From the NCBI GenBank assembly GCA_964583825.1, contig CAZOXM010000011.1, positions 1 through 64,000 on the forward strand: a stretch of DNA of 64,000 bases, in the 5' to 3' direction. Shown here in pieces: positions 34,019-42,613 of the stretch (position 1 is the stretch's first letter; each line of letters opens with the position of its first letter). Made by a program: the position numbers and the translations under genes. The notes under the pieces are model-generated. The model did no database searches. It was given only the letters and a program-made list of their open reading frames with translations, and was not told the origin of the DNA. Source of the DNA: GCA-1730015 sp964583825. Its GTDB lineage: Bacteria > Pseudomonadota > Gammaproteobacteria > Granulosicoccales > Granulosicoccaceae.

Positions 34019-36103
34019 CTAGGATGCCTTTTTCAGCTCGGCTGCCTGAGCAATGATGACCTCGGCCACATTATTCGGACAAGGCGCATAGTGCGAAAAC
34101 TCCATGGAGAATTGACCACGACCTGACGTCATCGTTCGCAGGTCACCGATGTATCCGAACATTTCACTCAGAGGTGCATCGGCTTTGACACGAACACCCG
34201 TGGGTCCGGCTTCCTGGCCCTGGATCATACCCCGGCGCCGGTTCAGGTCACCGATCACATCACCAACGTGATCTTCCGGTGTGAACACGTCGACCTTCAT
34301 GATGGGTTCCAGCAGCTGTGGTCCGGCTTTCGGCATCGACTGACGATACGCCGCCTTCGAGGCTATTTCGAAGGCTACCGCTGATGAGTCAACGGCGTGG
34401 AATGCACCGTCCATCAGGGTTACCTGAAAGTCGAGGCACGGATAACCTGCCAGCACACCCTTCTCGAGGCTCTGCTTGAACCCTTTTTCAACAGCCGGCC
34501 AGAATTCCCGCGGTACGTTGCCGCCGGTGACGGTAGATTCGAAGGTGAAGCCACTGCCGACCTCTGCCGGTTCGATCTTGTATTCGATCTTGGCAAACTG
34601 TCCCGAACCACCGGTCTGCTTCTTGTGGGTGTAGCTGTCTTCGATTGGCTGGGTGATGGTTTCGCGGTAGGCCACCTGAGGCTTGCCCACTTCAACATCA
34701 ACAGAGTGAGTACGTTTGAGGATATCGACTTTGATATCCAGGTGCAGTTCACCCATTCCCTTGATGATGGTTTCACCACTTTCTTCATCCGTTTCAACAT
34801 GAAACGACGGATCTTCCTGCACCATCTTGCTCAGTGCAATGCCCATCTTTTCGGAGGCTGCTTTATCCTTCGGTGCTACCGCAATCGAGATGACCGGATC
34901 AGGGAAGACCATCGGCTCAAGCGTTGCGGGTTGTTTCGGATCGCACAGGGTATGACCGGTCTGTACGTTCTTAAGTCCGACGATGGCAACAATGTCGCCC
35001 GCCTGTGCAGAGTCCAGCTCTTCGCGCGAATCCGCATGCATTTCAACGATGCGTCCGATGCGTTCAGTCTTTCCGGTAAACGAGTTAAGTACGTTTGATC
35101 CTTTCTCGAGCTTTCCGCTGTAGATACGGGTAAACGTCAGCGCACCGTAACGGTCGTCCATGATTTTGAAAGCCAGCGCACGCAGCGGCTTGTTCTCGTC
35201 AACGATGGCGAACTCACCCGTTTCGTTGCCTTCCAGGTCAACTTCCGGCTGCGGCTTCACTTCTACCGGGTTAGGCAGATAGTCGACCACCGCATTGAGA
35301 ACGTTCTGAACGCCCTTGTTTTTAAACGCACTGCCGCAGAAAGTCGGGAAGAACGCGAGGTCGATTGTGCCCTGGCGGATACAACGCTTGATGGTGTCCA
35401 GATCAGGTTCTTCACCTTCCAGGTACTTTTCCATCGCGTCGTCATCCTGCTCGACGGCAGTTTCAATCATCTTCTCGCGGTACTCTTCCACCCGCTCTTT
35501 CATGTCTTCAGGGACGTCGGTGATTTCGTACTTGGTCGGGTCGCCGGAGTCATCCCATATCCATGCCTTGCGGGTCAGCAAATCGACGATACCCTTGAAC
35601 TCGTCTTCTTCGCCGATTGGCAGGGTCATGACCAGCGGGTTGGCGCCCAGAACGTCTTCAATCTGCTTCACGACGCGATAGAAGTCAGCACCCAGGCGAT
35701 CGAGCTTATTGACAAAAATGATGCGTGAGACAGCGGACTCGTTGGCATAGCGCCAGTTGGTTTCCGATTGCGGCTCCACACCGCCGGAACCGCAGAATAC
35801 ACCGACGCCACCGTCAAGCACTTTCAGTGAGCGATACACCTCGATGGTGAAATCGACGTGCCCTGGCGTGTCAATGATGTTGAGCCGGTGGTCGTTCCAG
35901 AAACACGTGGTCGCCGCGGACTGAATGGTAATACCGCGCTCCTGCTCCTGATCCATGAAATCAGTGGTCGCTGCGCCATCGTGTACTTCACCGATTTTGT
36001 GGATCTTGCCGGTCAGCTTCAGGATCCGCTCGGTGGTGGTCGTTTTTCCGGCGTCTACGTGGGCGAATATCCCGATGTTTCGGTAACTGGTTAAGTCTGT
36101 CAT
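34019..36103 (-). CDS. fusA: Elongation factor G, stand-alone (EF-G2-like)
   Basis: EF-G is the GTPase that moves tRNA and mRNA through the ribosome and helps recycle it. All five domains are present in 694 residues: G1 AHVDAGKTTTTER (14-26), switch I region RGITIQSAATTCFW, G3 DTPGHVDFTIE, G4 NKLDRLG, and the domain IV segment around TGGNVPREFWPAV. The gene is not in a str operon (no rpsL, rpsG, tufA nearby). The sequence style (ATTCFWNDHRLNIID, SHYAPCPNNVAE) is like the second EF-G of Vibrio and Pseudomonas, so this may be a second copy. A heavily structured leader precedes it. Confidence 0.93.
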   Translation of the reverse strand: MTDLTSYRNIGIFAHVDAGKTTTTERILKLTGKIHKIGEVHDGAATTDFMDQEQERGITIQSAATTCFWNDHRLNIIDTPGHVDFTIEVYRSLKVLDGGVGVFCGSGGVEPQSETNWRYANESAVSRIIFVNKLDRLGADFYRVVKQIEDVLGANPLVMTLPIGEEDEFKGIVDLLTRKAWIWDDSGDPTKYEITDVPEDMKERVEEYREKMIETAVEQDDDAMEKYLEGEEPDLDTIKRCIRQGTIDLAFFPTFCGSAFKNKGVQNVLNAVVDYLPNPVEVKPQPEVDLEGNETGEFAIVDENKPLRALAFKIMDDRYGALTFTRIYSGKLEKGSNVLNSFTGKTERIGRIVEMHADSREELDSAQAGDIVAIVGLKNVQTGHTLCDPKQPATLEPMVFPDPVISIAVAPKDKAASEKMGIALSKMVQEDPSFHVETDEESGETIIKGMGELHLDIKVDILKRTHSVDVEVGKPQVAYRETITQPIEDSYTHKKQTGGSGQFAKIEYKIEPAEVGSGFTFESTVTGGNVPREFWPAVEKGFKQSLEKGVLAGYPCLDFQVTLMDGAFHAVDSSAVAFEIASKAAYRQSMPKAGPQLLEPIMKVDVFTPEDHVGDVIGDLNRRRGMIQGQEAGPTGVRVKADAPLSEMFGYIGDLRTMTSGRGQFSMEFSHYAPCPNNVAEVIIAQAAELKKAS

Positions 36104-36123
36104 TTTTGTTTCTCAAATAGAAA

Positions 36124-36195
36124 AGCACCGGTATATAACCGGTGCGCTCGCTGGCTTTCTCCGCCAGATGGTCAGGGTGCTTCGCATACCCGACC
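36124..36195 (-). promoter_or_regulatory. Structured 5' leader of fusA with terminator-like hairpin
   Basis: On the minus strand, just before fusA, three hairpins follow one another. The first is at 36170-36195 (GGTC/GACC, then GGG/CCC, then TGC-GAA-GCA). The second is at 36151-36167 (CTGGC/GCCAG). The third is at 36125-36145 (GCACCGGT, loop, ACCGGTGC), followed at once by TTTTCTATTT. The third resembles an intrinsic terminator and ends 21 bases from the start codon. This could be an attenuator, a protein- or ligand-binding leader, or the end of an upstream small RNA. I do not recognise a known riboswitch class. Confidence 0.55.
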
Positions 36196-36574
36196 TGAAT
36201 TAATCCTTCAGATTACACAATGCTGGTTCGCTGGCCAGACTACTGAGCAGAACAATCAACAGCGACGGGTGCTCTTGTCGGTGTGACTGGCTATTTCCAG
36301 TGATGCGCTCGATTTCTGCGCAATCTTTCGGATCCCGCAAGCAGTGGGGATAAACGTGGCCTCTCGCGAGCAGCGGAATATAGGCGATGAAGCGTCTGAT
36401 TTCAAGAAAATCTGCTGAAAAATCGACTAGTTCGCGATCTCGTCATCGCGCTCGATCCCCGGTGAAGTTTATGCCCGGGTGGCCGTTAACCTCGTCTGCC
36501 AAAAACAATGATAACAAACGGCAAACTATGGTTGATAAAACATCCATGCATGGTGCCATTATTTGGGAACGAGC
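36196..36574. other. Intergenic stretch upstream of fusA and the LprI-like gene
   Basis: This divergent gap should hold the promoters of fusA (minus) and the small exported protein (plus). I see no gene. No convincing -35/-10 pair could be assigned; the AT-rich segment around 36500-36545 is the best place for the plus-strand promoter. Confidence 0.4.
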
Positions 36575-37195
36575 GTGAGAAGGTTACTCATCGCGGCCGC
36601 CATGCTATTTGCAGGCGTGTGGACGGCCGAAGCGCAGACACTGGATTGCGGGCGTGCTTTCACCGGCATGGAACTCGCCATTTGCGGTAGCTCGTCGCTG
36701 CGCCTGCAATACAACAAGCTGAATCGAACCACCGAACAGGCGGTCAGTCGCGCACAGCTGAGTCCGCTAGCATCCAATGAGTACAGGGATAAACTGGCGC
36801 GGTCCTGCGGCTCGGCCAGCGATCTCGAGCACTGCTTGGAGCAGGAAATAGCCAAAGCACTCAATCAGTTGTCCCGGTCGTCGTCGCCTGTCCACGGCAG
36901 TACATCGCTGGCCCAGTTGCAGATTGCACCGCGATTGCATACCGGGCTCAGACAGGCGGATGCGGAATTTCAAAAAAGCGGTGATCCGGAGCCGTTGATC
37001 GTCGCGCTGCTGGCATTGCTGCAGCACTATCAAAGCCACCCCGAATCAGTCACCGGAGAGGTGGAGGTTAACGCACTAAGGGGCCGGCTGCTTGAAGGCT
37101 GCAACGACCTTTCAAAGCGACGTAAATGGAACCGGGTATTGCAGACCTATGGGTGGAGTTGTCCCCTCAATTACGCCTCCAGCGAGTTTGATTAG
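36575..37195 (+). CDS. Small exported protein with LprI/DUF1311-like N terminus
   Basis: A 206-residue exported protein. From a GTG start (GGGAAC seven bases upstream) it reads MRRLLIAAAMLFAG with a signal peptide ending AEAQ; a TTG four codons upstream is possible. After the signal, LDCGRAFTGMELAICGSSSLRLQYNKLNR resembles the Cys-x-A-x-T-x(2)-E-x(2)-I-C pattern of DUF1311/LprI-type lysozyme-inhibitor domains (core: GMELAICGSSSLRLQYNKLN). A second Cys pair (SCGSASDLEHC) follows. The C-terminal half, about residues 100-206, is helical and unrecognised. Role in the periplasm is unknown. Confidence 0.7.
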   Translation: MRRLLIAAAMLFAGVWTAEAQTLDCGRAFTGMELAICGSSSLRLQYNKLNRTTEQAVSRAQLSPLASNEYRDKLARSCGSASDLEHCLEQEIAKALNQLSRSSSPVHGSTSLAQLQIAPRLHTGLRQADAEFQKSGDPEPLIVALLALLQHYQSHPESVTGEVEVNALRGRLLEGCNDLSKRRKWNRVLQTYGWSCPLNYASSEFD

Positions 37196-37283
37196 CCCGG
37201 GTACGTGAGTTGAGCATACCGCATTGCATTTTTCGGAGTTAAAACCCAGACTCTGACAGCGTCGGTTCGCCATCGGGAATGCC

Positions 37284-37922
37284 ATGCCAAAGTGCTTGTT
37301 GTTTGATTGTGACGGCACACTGGTTGACAGCGAGATGCTCAACTGTGAAGCCATGTCCGCGGAGCTTGCGCGCACCGGAATCATTGAAGATGCACCATCG
37401 CTGTTGCAGCGCTACCGTGGCCGAAACCTGCATTGTGTACTTGAGGATCTGCAGCAGTGCCATGGGGTCACGCTGGATCAGGCTTTCAGCGAGCGATTTC
37501 GCGGTCGTGCCGCCGATCATTTTTCACAGCATTTGAAAGCGGTGAGTGGCGTGCGGGAAGCGCTCGACATACTTCCGCACCAGTGCAGCGTGGTATCGAA
37601 CGCACCGCTGGCGAAAATTGCCCATGAACTCAGTTTGACCGACCTTTCCCGATATTTTGGCGGGCGCCTGTACAGCGCCTATGATGTCGGGCACTGGAAG
37701 CCGGATCCGCGTTTGTTCACACACGCGGCCGAAAAAGAGGGTTTTTCAGCTGCCGACTGTGTGGTCATCGAGGACAGTCTGGTTGGCGTGCAGGCGGCGC
37801 TAAGCGCTGACATGTCCGTGGTGATGTACGACCCATCGGGGCAGGTGAGCGGTTCCGGGGCGACCGAGACGATCAGCAGCATGCAACTGCTGCCTGCTGC
37901 GATCGCTCGAATTCTGGCCTGA
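37284..37922 (+). CDS. HAD-family phosphatase (subfamily IA)
   Basis: The 212-residue protein has the HAD motifs: motif I LLFDCDGTLVDSE (residues 5-17) with nucleophile Asp, motif II SVVSNAP, Lys in GHWKPDPRLF and motif IV VVIEDSLVGVQAA. The alpha-helical cap lies between motifs I and II. The closest type by eye is the YieH/beta-phosphoglucomutase-like group, which dephosphorylates sugar phosphates or phosphoglycolate. The exact substrate is uncertain. The HNH gene begins six bases after it. Confidence 0.87.
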   Translation: MPKCLLFDCDGTLVDSEMLNCEAMSAELARTGIIEDAPSLLQRYRGRNLHCVLEDLQQCHGVTLDQAFSERFRGRAADHFSQHLKAVSGVREALDILPHQCSVVSNAPLAKIAHELSLTDLSRYFGGRLYSAYDVGHWKPDPRLFTHAAEKEGFSAADCVVIEDSLVGVQAALSADMSVVMYDPSGQVSGSGATETISSMQLLPAAIARILA

Positions 37923-37928
37923 GCGCCG

Positions 37929-38213
37929 GTGACTGGAAAATTGAAGTTCGGACCCTGTGCACTTTGCCTGCGTCGACGCCAGCTGACGTTTCATCACCTG
38001 ATTCCCCGTAAGCTGCATCGTCGAAACTATTTTAAAAAGCACTACACTCGTGAAGAGTTGCAGCGAGGGATCAGCCTGTGCAGGGAATGCCATCGGGGGT
38101 TACACAAGTTGTACGACGAGATGACGCTGGGAAAGACATTGAACACGATCGATCACCTGAAGCGTGACGCTGCAATTGCCAGACATGTGCAGTGGGTGGC
38201 GAGGCAAAAATAA
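37929..38213 (+). CDS. Small HNH-domain protein
   Basis: A 94-residue protein from a GTG start. It has an HNH-type zinc-finger pattern: CALCLRRRQLTFHHLIPRKLH with a Cys pair and the HH catalytic-type position (core: CALCLRR and TFHHLIPRKLH), then GISLCRECHRGLHKLYDE with the second Cys pair and His. It is very basic and likely binds or cuts nucleic acid. No intron, restriction or phage genes are nearby, so it is probably not a homing endonuclease. Similar small HNH proteins are common in proteobacteria, with no known role. Confidence 0.75.
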   Translation: MTGKLKFGPCALCLRRRQLTFHHLIPRKLHRRNYFKKHYTREELQRGISLCRECHRGLHKLYDEMTLGKTLNTIDHLKRDAAIARHVQWVARQK

Positions 38214-38244
38214 ATCGTGAGTTATCAGGCAAATACACTGAACG

Positions 38245-39015
38245 ATGAGTAATCAGTTACAACCAACACGCGTGGAACTGAGTGATGTCTGGGTGTGGGT
38301 AATGCAGGCTGTCGGGCTGTACAAGCGCCGGCCACTGCTGTTTACCCTGATGTCTCTCGCTTTTTTCTATGTATGTCATTTGCTGGCGATGACCAGCTAC
38401 CTCACGTTTTTTATCGGGCTGCTGTTGTGTGAGGTGATGCTTGTTATTTTTATTGTGCTGGGTCGAAGCGTTGATGAATCCCAACCTTTTTCGCTCAACT
38501 ACTGCTACGCCGCGCTGAAAAACGCAGTGGTTGCTCTGCTGCTGCTCGCTGTCTTCTATGTGTTGATGTGGGTGATAGCCGCAAGGGTCGCCAACATGTT
38601 TGTGGTGGATTCAACGTTCGTTGAGAGCTTTGATGTTGCACCTATCCAATTTTTGCAATGGCTCTATCCGGGCACTGTTGGCTTGTTTGTGGTTTATATC
38701 GGGATCATGGTGTCCACTATGTGGTTTCTGTTACCGCTGCTTGTTTTTGTGCAGCTATCGTTTATCGATTCGGCACGTCTTGCGAAGCAGGGAGAGCGCA
38801 TGAACTTCGTCGTGGTCGTTGTTGCGAGTTATGCACCTTTCTTTTTATTCTTTATTTTATTTCTTTTTAGTGAGCTTGCACTGGTGGTGGCGATTGTCGG
38901 TTTGCCGTGGTTTGCGTTTTATCTGTACGTGAGTTTTCGTCATGTATATATGGGAAGAAAAGAAAACTCACCGGTGCTGGTCCGTGCCATGGTTGCCGAT
39001 ACGCAGGCAACCTGA
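38245..39015 (+). CDS. Multi-pass inner-membrane protein
   Basis: A 256-residue protein with about six membrane helices, for example FTLMSLAFFYVCHLLAM, LTFFIGLLLCEVMLVIFIVL and FLFFILFLFSELALVVAIVG. A short cytoplasmic N terminus (VWVWVMQAVGLYKRRPLLF) recalls the BPSS1780-type family of unknown function. There is no transport or enzyme motif. It follows the HNH gene by 31 bases and has an ATG start; the next gene is convergent. Confidence 0.72.
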   Translation: MSNQLQPTRVELSDVWVWVMQAVGLYKRRPLLFTLMSLAFFYVCHLLAMTSYLTFFIGLLLCEVMLVIFIVLGRSVDESQPFSLNYCYAALKNAVVALLLLAVFYVLMWVIAARVANMFVVDSTFVESFDVAPIQFLQWLYPGTVGLFVVYIGIMVSTMWFLLPLLVFVQLSFIDSARLAKQGERMNFVVVVVASYAPFFLFFILFLFSELALVVAIVGLPWFAFYLYVSFRHVYMGRKENSPVLVRAMVADTQAT

Positions 39016-39063
39016 CCGTCCGTATAAGTGAGCGCGTAATTACGCTATGTGATACAGCGATAT

Positions 39064-40125
39064 TTAACCGGCTGCCCGCCGGCTGCGCCGTCTTCTGCGC
39101 GGTGCGCCGCCAGAAACTGAGCCACCCGCCACACTCATGTCGCCTCGCAACTGTGATTGAGCACCGGTGGAGACTTCCCCGAGTTCACTGACAATTTGCT
39201 CCAGATCGGGCGGGGTGCCCGGTTCGTAGCCTTCCAGCGCATGCTTCATCGCACGTATATGGTCCGGTGTGGTGCCGCAGCAGCCACCGATTATCTGCGC
39301 ACCGGAATCCAGTGCAAGCTGTGCATATCGGCCCATCAATTCGGGGGTACCGTTGTACACGATACTGCCGTCAACCCATTCCGGAATGCCGCAGTTGGCT
39401 TTGGCCACAAGTGCTGGTTGTACTTCGGCACCGTCGCAGGATTGCCTCATATTTAAAGTAGCAGCCACCACTTCAGCCGCACCGACACCGCAGTTGCTGC
39501 CACAGGCCGTAAGGTCCGGTAGCATTTCCATTGCGAGGTTGACAATATCGGCCGCTGTCACTCCCATCATGGTGCGACCATTGGTGTCGATGCTCATGGT
39601 GACGATGATGGGCAATCCGGTGGATCTGGCACCGGCGAAAGCAGCTCTGGCTTCCTCGATAGAAGACAGCGTTTCGATCCACAGCAAGTCTGCACCACCG
39701 TTCGCGAGTGCCTGAGCCTGCTCCGAAAAGGCTTCGGCAGCCGCCTCATGACTGAGCGTACCGGTGGGTTCGAATATTTCGCCAGTCGGCCCGATATCAC
39801 CCGCGACCAATACGGTCCGGTCCGATTTATCGACTGCATCGCGCAGCAGCTGCGTCGCCCTTTCGTTCAGCTCGGTCACTCTGTCCTGACCGTTGTGCAG
39901 CTTCAGTCGATAGCGATTACCGCCAAAGGTATTGGTGAGAATGATGTCTGAGCCGGCATCGATAAAACTCTGATAGTGACGAGTCACGCGATCCGGAAAG
40001 TCGGCATTCCAGAACTCCGGGGCGTCACCGGTTTGCAAACCCATGCCAAACAGGCTGGTGCCGGTGGCACCGTCCGCCAAAAGATACTTTTTTTCATCGA
40101 GTAAGCGAGTAATTGCGTTGGACAT
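39064..40125 (-). CDS. Betaine-homocysteine-type S-methyltransferase with Arg-rich tail
   Basis: A 353-residue zinc methyltransferase of the homocysteine S-methyltransferase family. Seen are the start LADGATGTSLF (residues 16-26), LTNTFGGNR, GDIGPTGEIFEP, and the zinc ligands C212 in GSNCGVG and C282/C283 in GGCCGTTPDHI. No cobalamin domain is present. The likely reaction is methyl transfer from glycine betaine or a related donor to homocysteine, giving methionine. The last 15 residues are a basic tail, GGAPRRRRRSRRAAG, not part of the fold. Similar tails occur on the methyl-transfer proteins at 57606, 60588 and 62692. It is divergent from the 2OG-oxygenase-like gene. Confidence 0.87.
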   Translation of the reverse strand: MSNAITRLLDEKKYLLADGATGTSLFGMGLQTGDAPEFWNADFPDRVTRHYQSFIDAGSDIILTNTFGGNRYRLKLHNGQDRVTELNERATQLLRDAVDKSDRTVLVAGDIGPTGEIFEPTGTLSHEAAAEAFSEQAQALANGGADLLWIETLSSIEEARAAFAGARSTGLPIIVTMSIDTNGRTMMGVTAADIVNLAMEMLPDLTACGSNCGVGAAEVVAATLNMRQSCDGAEVQPALVAKANCGIPEWVDGSIVYNGTPELMGRYAQLALDSGAQIIGGCCGTTPDHIRAMKHALEGYEPGTPPDLEQIVSELGEVSTGAQSQLRGDMSVAGGSVSGGAPRRRRRSRRAAG

Positions 40126-40434
40126 AATCTTGACTGGGTGGATTTACAATAGGGAACATCGGCACGGCTGAGGTGTGATATCTGCTGTGGATTGTTGAGC
40201 GAACTACCAGCTTGCGATTAGTATGCCTCCGGCACAGTAGTTACTTGCAAGACGGGAGATTTGCAGATGTACCGTACGCGATATGCGCAAGCCAGTTGTT
40301 GGCATTGAACCGTTTTTTTACCTCGACCAAACCTTGTCCCTGGTTCCGTACAGCCGGGCTATCGATATGGCGCTGTTTGCCTGGCTGCAAAAACGGTGAA
40401 TAATGTGGGACGGACATACGGATAAAATGCCGCA
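40126..40434. other. Divergent intergenic region, no gene seen
   Basis: This 309-base gap separates the betaine-homocysteine-type gene (minus) and the oxygenase-like gene (plus) and should contain both promoters. Only the weak candidate listed at 40377-40406 was found. Short open frames here look non-coding. Confidence 0.4.
40377..40406 (+). promoter_or_regulatory. Weak candidate promoter of oxygenase gene
   Basis: TTGCCT, 18 bases, then TAATGT, ending about 29 bases before the ATG of the oxygenase-like gene. It is a weak sigma-70 match; no ribosome binding site is evident before that ATG. Confidence 0.25.
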
Positions 40435-41370
40435 ATGAGCGAAACCCGCGAGATTGCAGTGCTGGATCTCTCCAGCCCCGATCAAATTGATTTCAACGAT
40501 GCGGCCGTGGAGTTCAAACGGGCAACCCAACAGTGTGGTTTCATTTACATAAAGTACGCCCCGACACACGGTACCACAGTGCAGGCTTTGCGGCGTGAGC
40601 AGCGTCTGTTTTTCGATCTTTCGCCAGATGCCAAGCGCTCAATCTCGATTGACACTAACAACCGGGGTTATCTCGAGAGCGGGCAGGCTCTGATGTCGGG
40701 GGCCAGCAGGCCCGATCAGAAAGAAGTATTCTTCTGGGGCCGGGAACTCGCTGCAGACGATCCGGATCTGTTGGCGGGCGTGCCACTTTGCGGGCCGAAT
40801 CAATGGCCTGAATCAGTGCAGTTCCGCAGTGCGGTTTTGCGGTATTCCGAGTTCATTCGTTCACTGGGTTCCCTGATGCTCTCGATTGTGGCGGAGGCGC
40901 TCGGTTGCGATCGGGATTTTTTTCAGCCCTTTTTTCAGCGCTCCATGTTGCGTGGACAGCTCCTTAAATACCCGCCGACTCAGGCACACCCCGATCAGTT
41001 CGGTGTCGCGCCCCACAGTGATTTCGGGTGCATCACCTTGTTGTCACAGGAAACTGAAGGACTTGAGGTTCAGTTTCCGGACGGTGCGTGGGTGGCCGCA
41101 CCGCCGCTGGATTCCACACTGGTGGTGAACATAGGTGATCTGCTGGAGCGGTGGTCAAATATGCGCCTGCCATCCACCCGCCACCGCGTACGCAACACCA
41201 GTACGGACGCGCGTTATTCGATCGCGATGTTTTATGATCCAAACCCGCTCGCGACTGTCGATCCGCTTGATCTGCAGTCTGACACACCGGCGCGCTTTCC
41301 GGCGGTGGGGGCGGCCGAGTACATCATGTCGAGAAATCGACAATCGTTTGCCCACTACAAAAACCAGTAA
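40435..41370 (+). CDS. Isopenicillin-N-synthase-like 2OG/Fe(II) oxygenase
   Basis: A 311-residue non-heme iron oxygenase. The iron triad is clear: H194 and D196 in APHSDFGCITLL, and H250 in STRHRVRN. The 2-oxoglutarate Arg region follows (RYSIAMFYDPNP). The DIOX_N-type N-terminal domain includes QCGFIYIKYAP and RGYLESGQ. Bacterial members hydroxylate or oxidatively cleave diverse small molecules, so the substrate is open. Its place between the betaine-homocysteine-type gene and a TRAP transporter suggests a role in using an imported compound. Confidence 0.88.
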   Translation: MSETREIAVLDLSSPDQIDFNDAAVEFKRATQQCGFIYIKYAPTHGTTVQALRREQRLFFDLSPDAKRSISIDTNNRGYLESGQALMSGASRPDQKEVFFWGRELAADDPDLLAGVPLCGPNQWPESVQFRSAVLRYSEFIRSLGSLMLSIVAEALGCDRDFFQPFFQRSMLRGQLLKYPPTQAHPDQFGVAPHSDFGCITLLSQETEGLEVQFPDGAWVAAPPLDSTLVVNIGDLLERWSNMRLPSTRHRVRNTSTDARYSIAMFYDPNPLATVDPLDLQSDTPARFPAVGAAEYIMSRNRQSFAHYKNQ

Positions 41371-41501
41371 GACGACGCGGATGCACAAGAAGGCCGCTTT
41401 TTGGTCCGCTGGAAATTGGTTGAGCATGGTATCCTCGTGGGGTCAGAGAAAACACCTGCGGTCAGGGAACGAAAGCAAACACTCTGCTGTTGCGCACAAA
41501 T

Positions 41502-41515
41502 TGCCGGTCCCGGCA
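41502..41515. promoter_or_regulatory. Perfect inverted repeat upstream of dctP
   Basis: TGCCGG and CCGGCA flank two bases, 124 bases before the dctP start. A second overlapping pair, GGTCCC (41506-41511) and GGGACC (41527-41532), shares bases with it. This could be an operator for the transporter operon; no matching regulator gene is adjacent. Confidence 0.3.
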
Positions 41516-41638
41516 GTCACCTTTGTGGGACCTTCCCCTGTCGTGCGGGTGAGACTGATTTAAAGCGGTACCTGATTACAACCTGGTTTCAGCATGCGCT
41601 GCTGACAGAACGCCAACACAGCACGGAGATAACCTAAC

Positions 41639-42613
41639 GTGAAACTAACTAAACTCTCTACCCTGGCGGCAGCGGCACTTGCTGCCTTTGCCGGTAATGC
41701 GATGGCTGAAAAGTGGGATATGCCCATGGCCTATGCAGCCACCAACTATCACTCTGAACATGGAGTGATGTTTGCCGAGAAGGTAAAGGAATACACCAAC
41801 GGTGATCTGGAAATAACCGTACATCCCGGTGGCTCTCTGTTCGGTGGTGCCGACATAAAGCGGGCGATACAGACCGGACAAGCACCCATTGGCGAGCGTA
41901 TTATGTCGGCCCATGCCAATGAAGAGCCGCTGCTCAACTGGGACAACCAACCATTTCTTGCAACCACGTATGAAGATTCTGCGCGCTTGTGGGAAGCGGC
42001 ACGGGAGACTGTGAACGAAACGTTGTCTGACATGAACCTCGTTGCACTGTATACCTGTCCATGGCCGGGGCAGGGCTTCTACTTTAAGAACGAGGTGAGT
42101 TCCAGTGCAGATGTGAAGGGCATGAAGCTGCGTTCTTATAACGCGGCAACTGCAACCGTCATTGAGTCACTCGGCGGTACGCCCGTGCAAATTGAAGCGG
42201 CAGAACTGACACAAGCGCTGGCAACCGGTGTTGCTGACGGGTTTATTTCTTCCGGCTCTACCGGTTACGATCGCAAAGTGTGGGAGCATCTGAGTCACTA
42301 CTATAAAGTTAATGCCTGGCTGCCTCGGAACTATGTGATGGTTAACAAAGGTGTCTGGGATGAACTGGACGGTGATACACAGGCCGCCCTGCAAAAAGCG
42401 GCTGATGAAACCGGCGCTTCCTGCACTGCCAAGTCCGAAGAACTGTCGAACTGGTACTTCGAGCAGTTGGCGGCCAACGGAATGACTGTTACGGATGCCG
42501 GCCCGGAATTTCTGGAGGAGCTGCAGGCAATCGGCGCCAGCATGCAGGCCGACTGGCTGTCGCAAGTGGGTGACAAGGGCCAGAAAATACTGGATGCCTT
42601 TAGCGGTAACTAG
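41639..42613 (+). CDS. dctP: TRAP transporter substrate-binding protein
   Basis: DctP-type proteins bind a carboxylate-containing solute in the periplasm and hand it to the DctQM permease. The 324-residue protein starts at a GTG (CACGGAG upstream) with a signal peptide ending GNAMA. The mature domain holds the family blocks VHPGGSLFGGADIKRAIQTG and the substrate-Arg segment GMKLRSYNAATATVIESLGG (core: MKLRSYNAATATVIESLG), then DGFISSGSTGY. Substrate cannot be told; TRAP systems near betaine genes have been linked to organic acids and zwitterions. A repeat element begins on the last base of its stop codon. Confidence 0.93.
   Translation: MKLTKLSTLAAAALAAFAGNAMAEKWDMPMAYAATNYHSEHGVMFAEKVKEYTNGDLEITVHPGGSLFGGADIKRAIQTGQAPIGERIMSAHANEEPLLNWDNQPFLATTYEDSARLWEAARETVNETLSDMNLVALYTCPWPGQGFYFKNEVSSSADVKGMKLRSYNAATATVIESLGGTPVQIEAAELTQALATGVADGFISSGSTGYDRKVWEHLSHYYKVNAWLPRNYVMVNKGVWDELDGDTQAALQKAADETGASCTAKSEELSNWYFEQLAANGMTVTDAGPEFLEELQAIGASMQADWLSQVGDKGQKILDAFSGN

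Noticed and set aside
34397..35098. 233-codon open frame on the plus strand
   Set aside because: It is fully antisense to fusA, and its residues look like the complement of conserved EF-G codons.
36104..36250. tRNA gene upstream of fusA
   Set aside because: Three hairpins are present but no acceptor stem, anticodon loop or T-loop sequence; it reads better as a leader.
37929..38213. Homing endonuclease or restriction enzyme
   Set aside because: The small HNH protein has no intron, intein, methylase or phage context.
41400..41430. Sigma-54 promoter before dctP
   Set aside because: A GG to GC pair is present but the spacing is 11 rather than 10 and the flanking consensus is poor.
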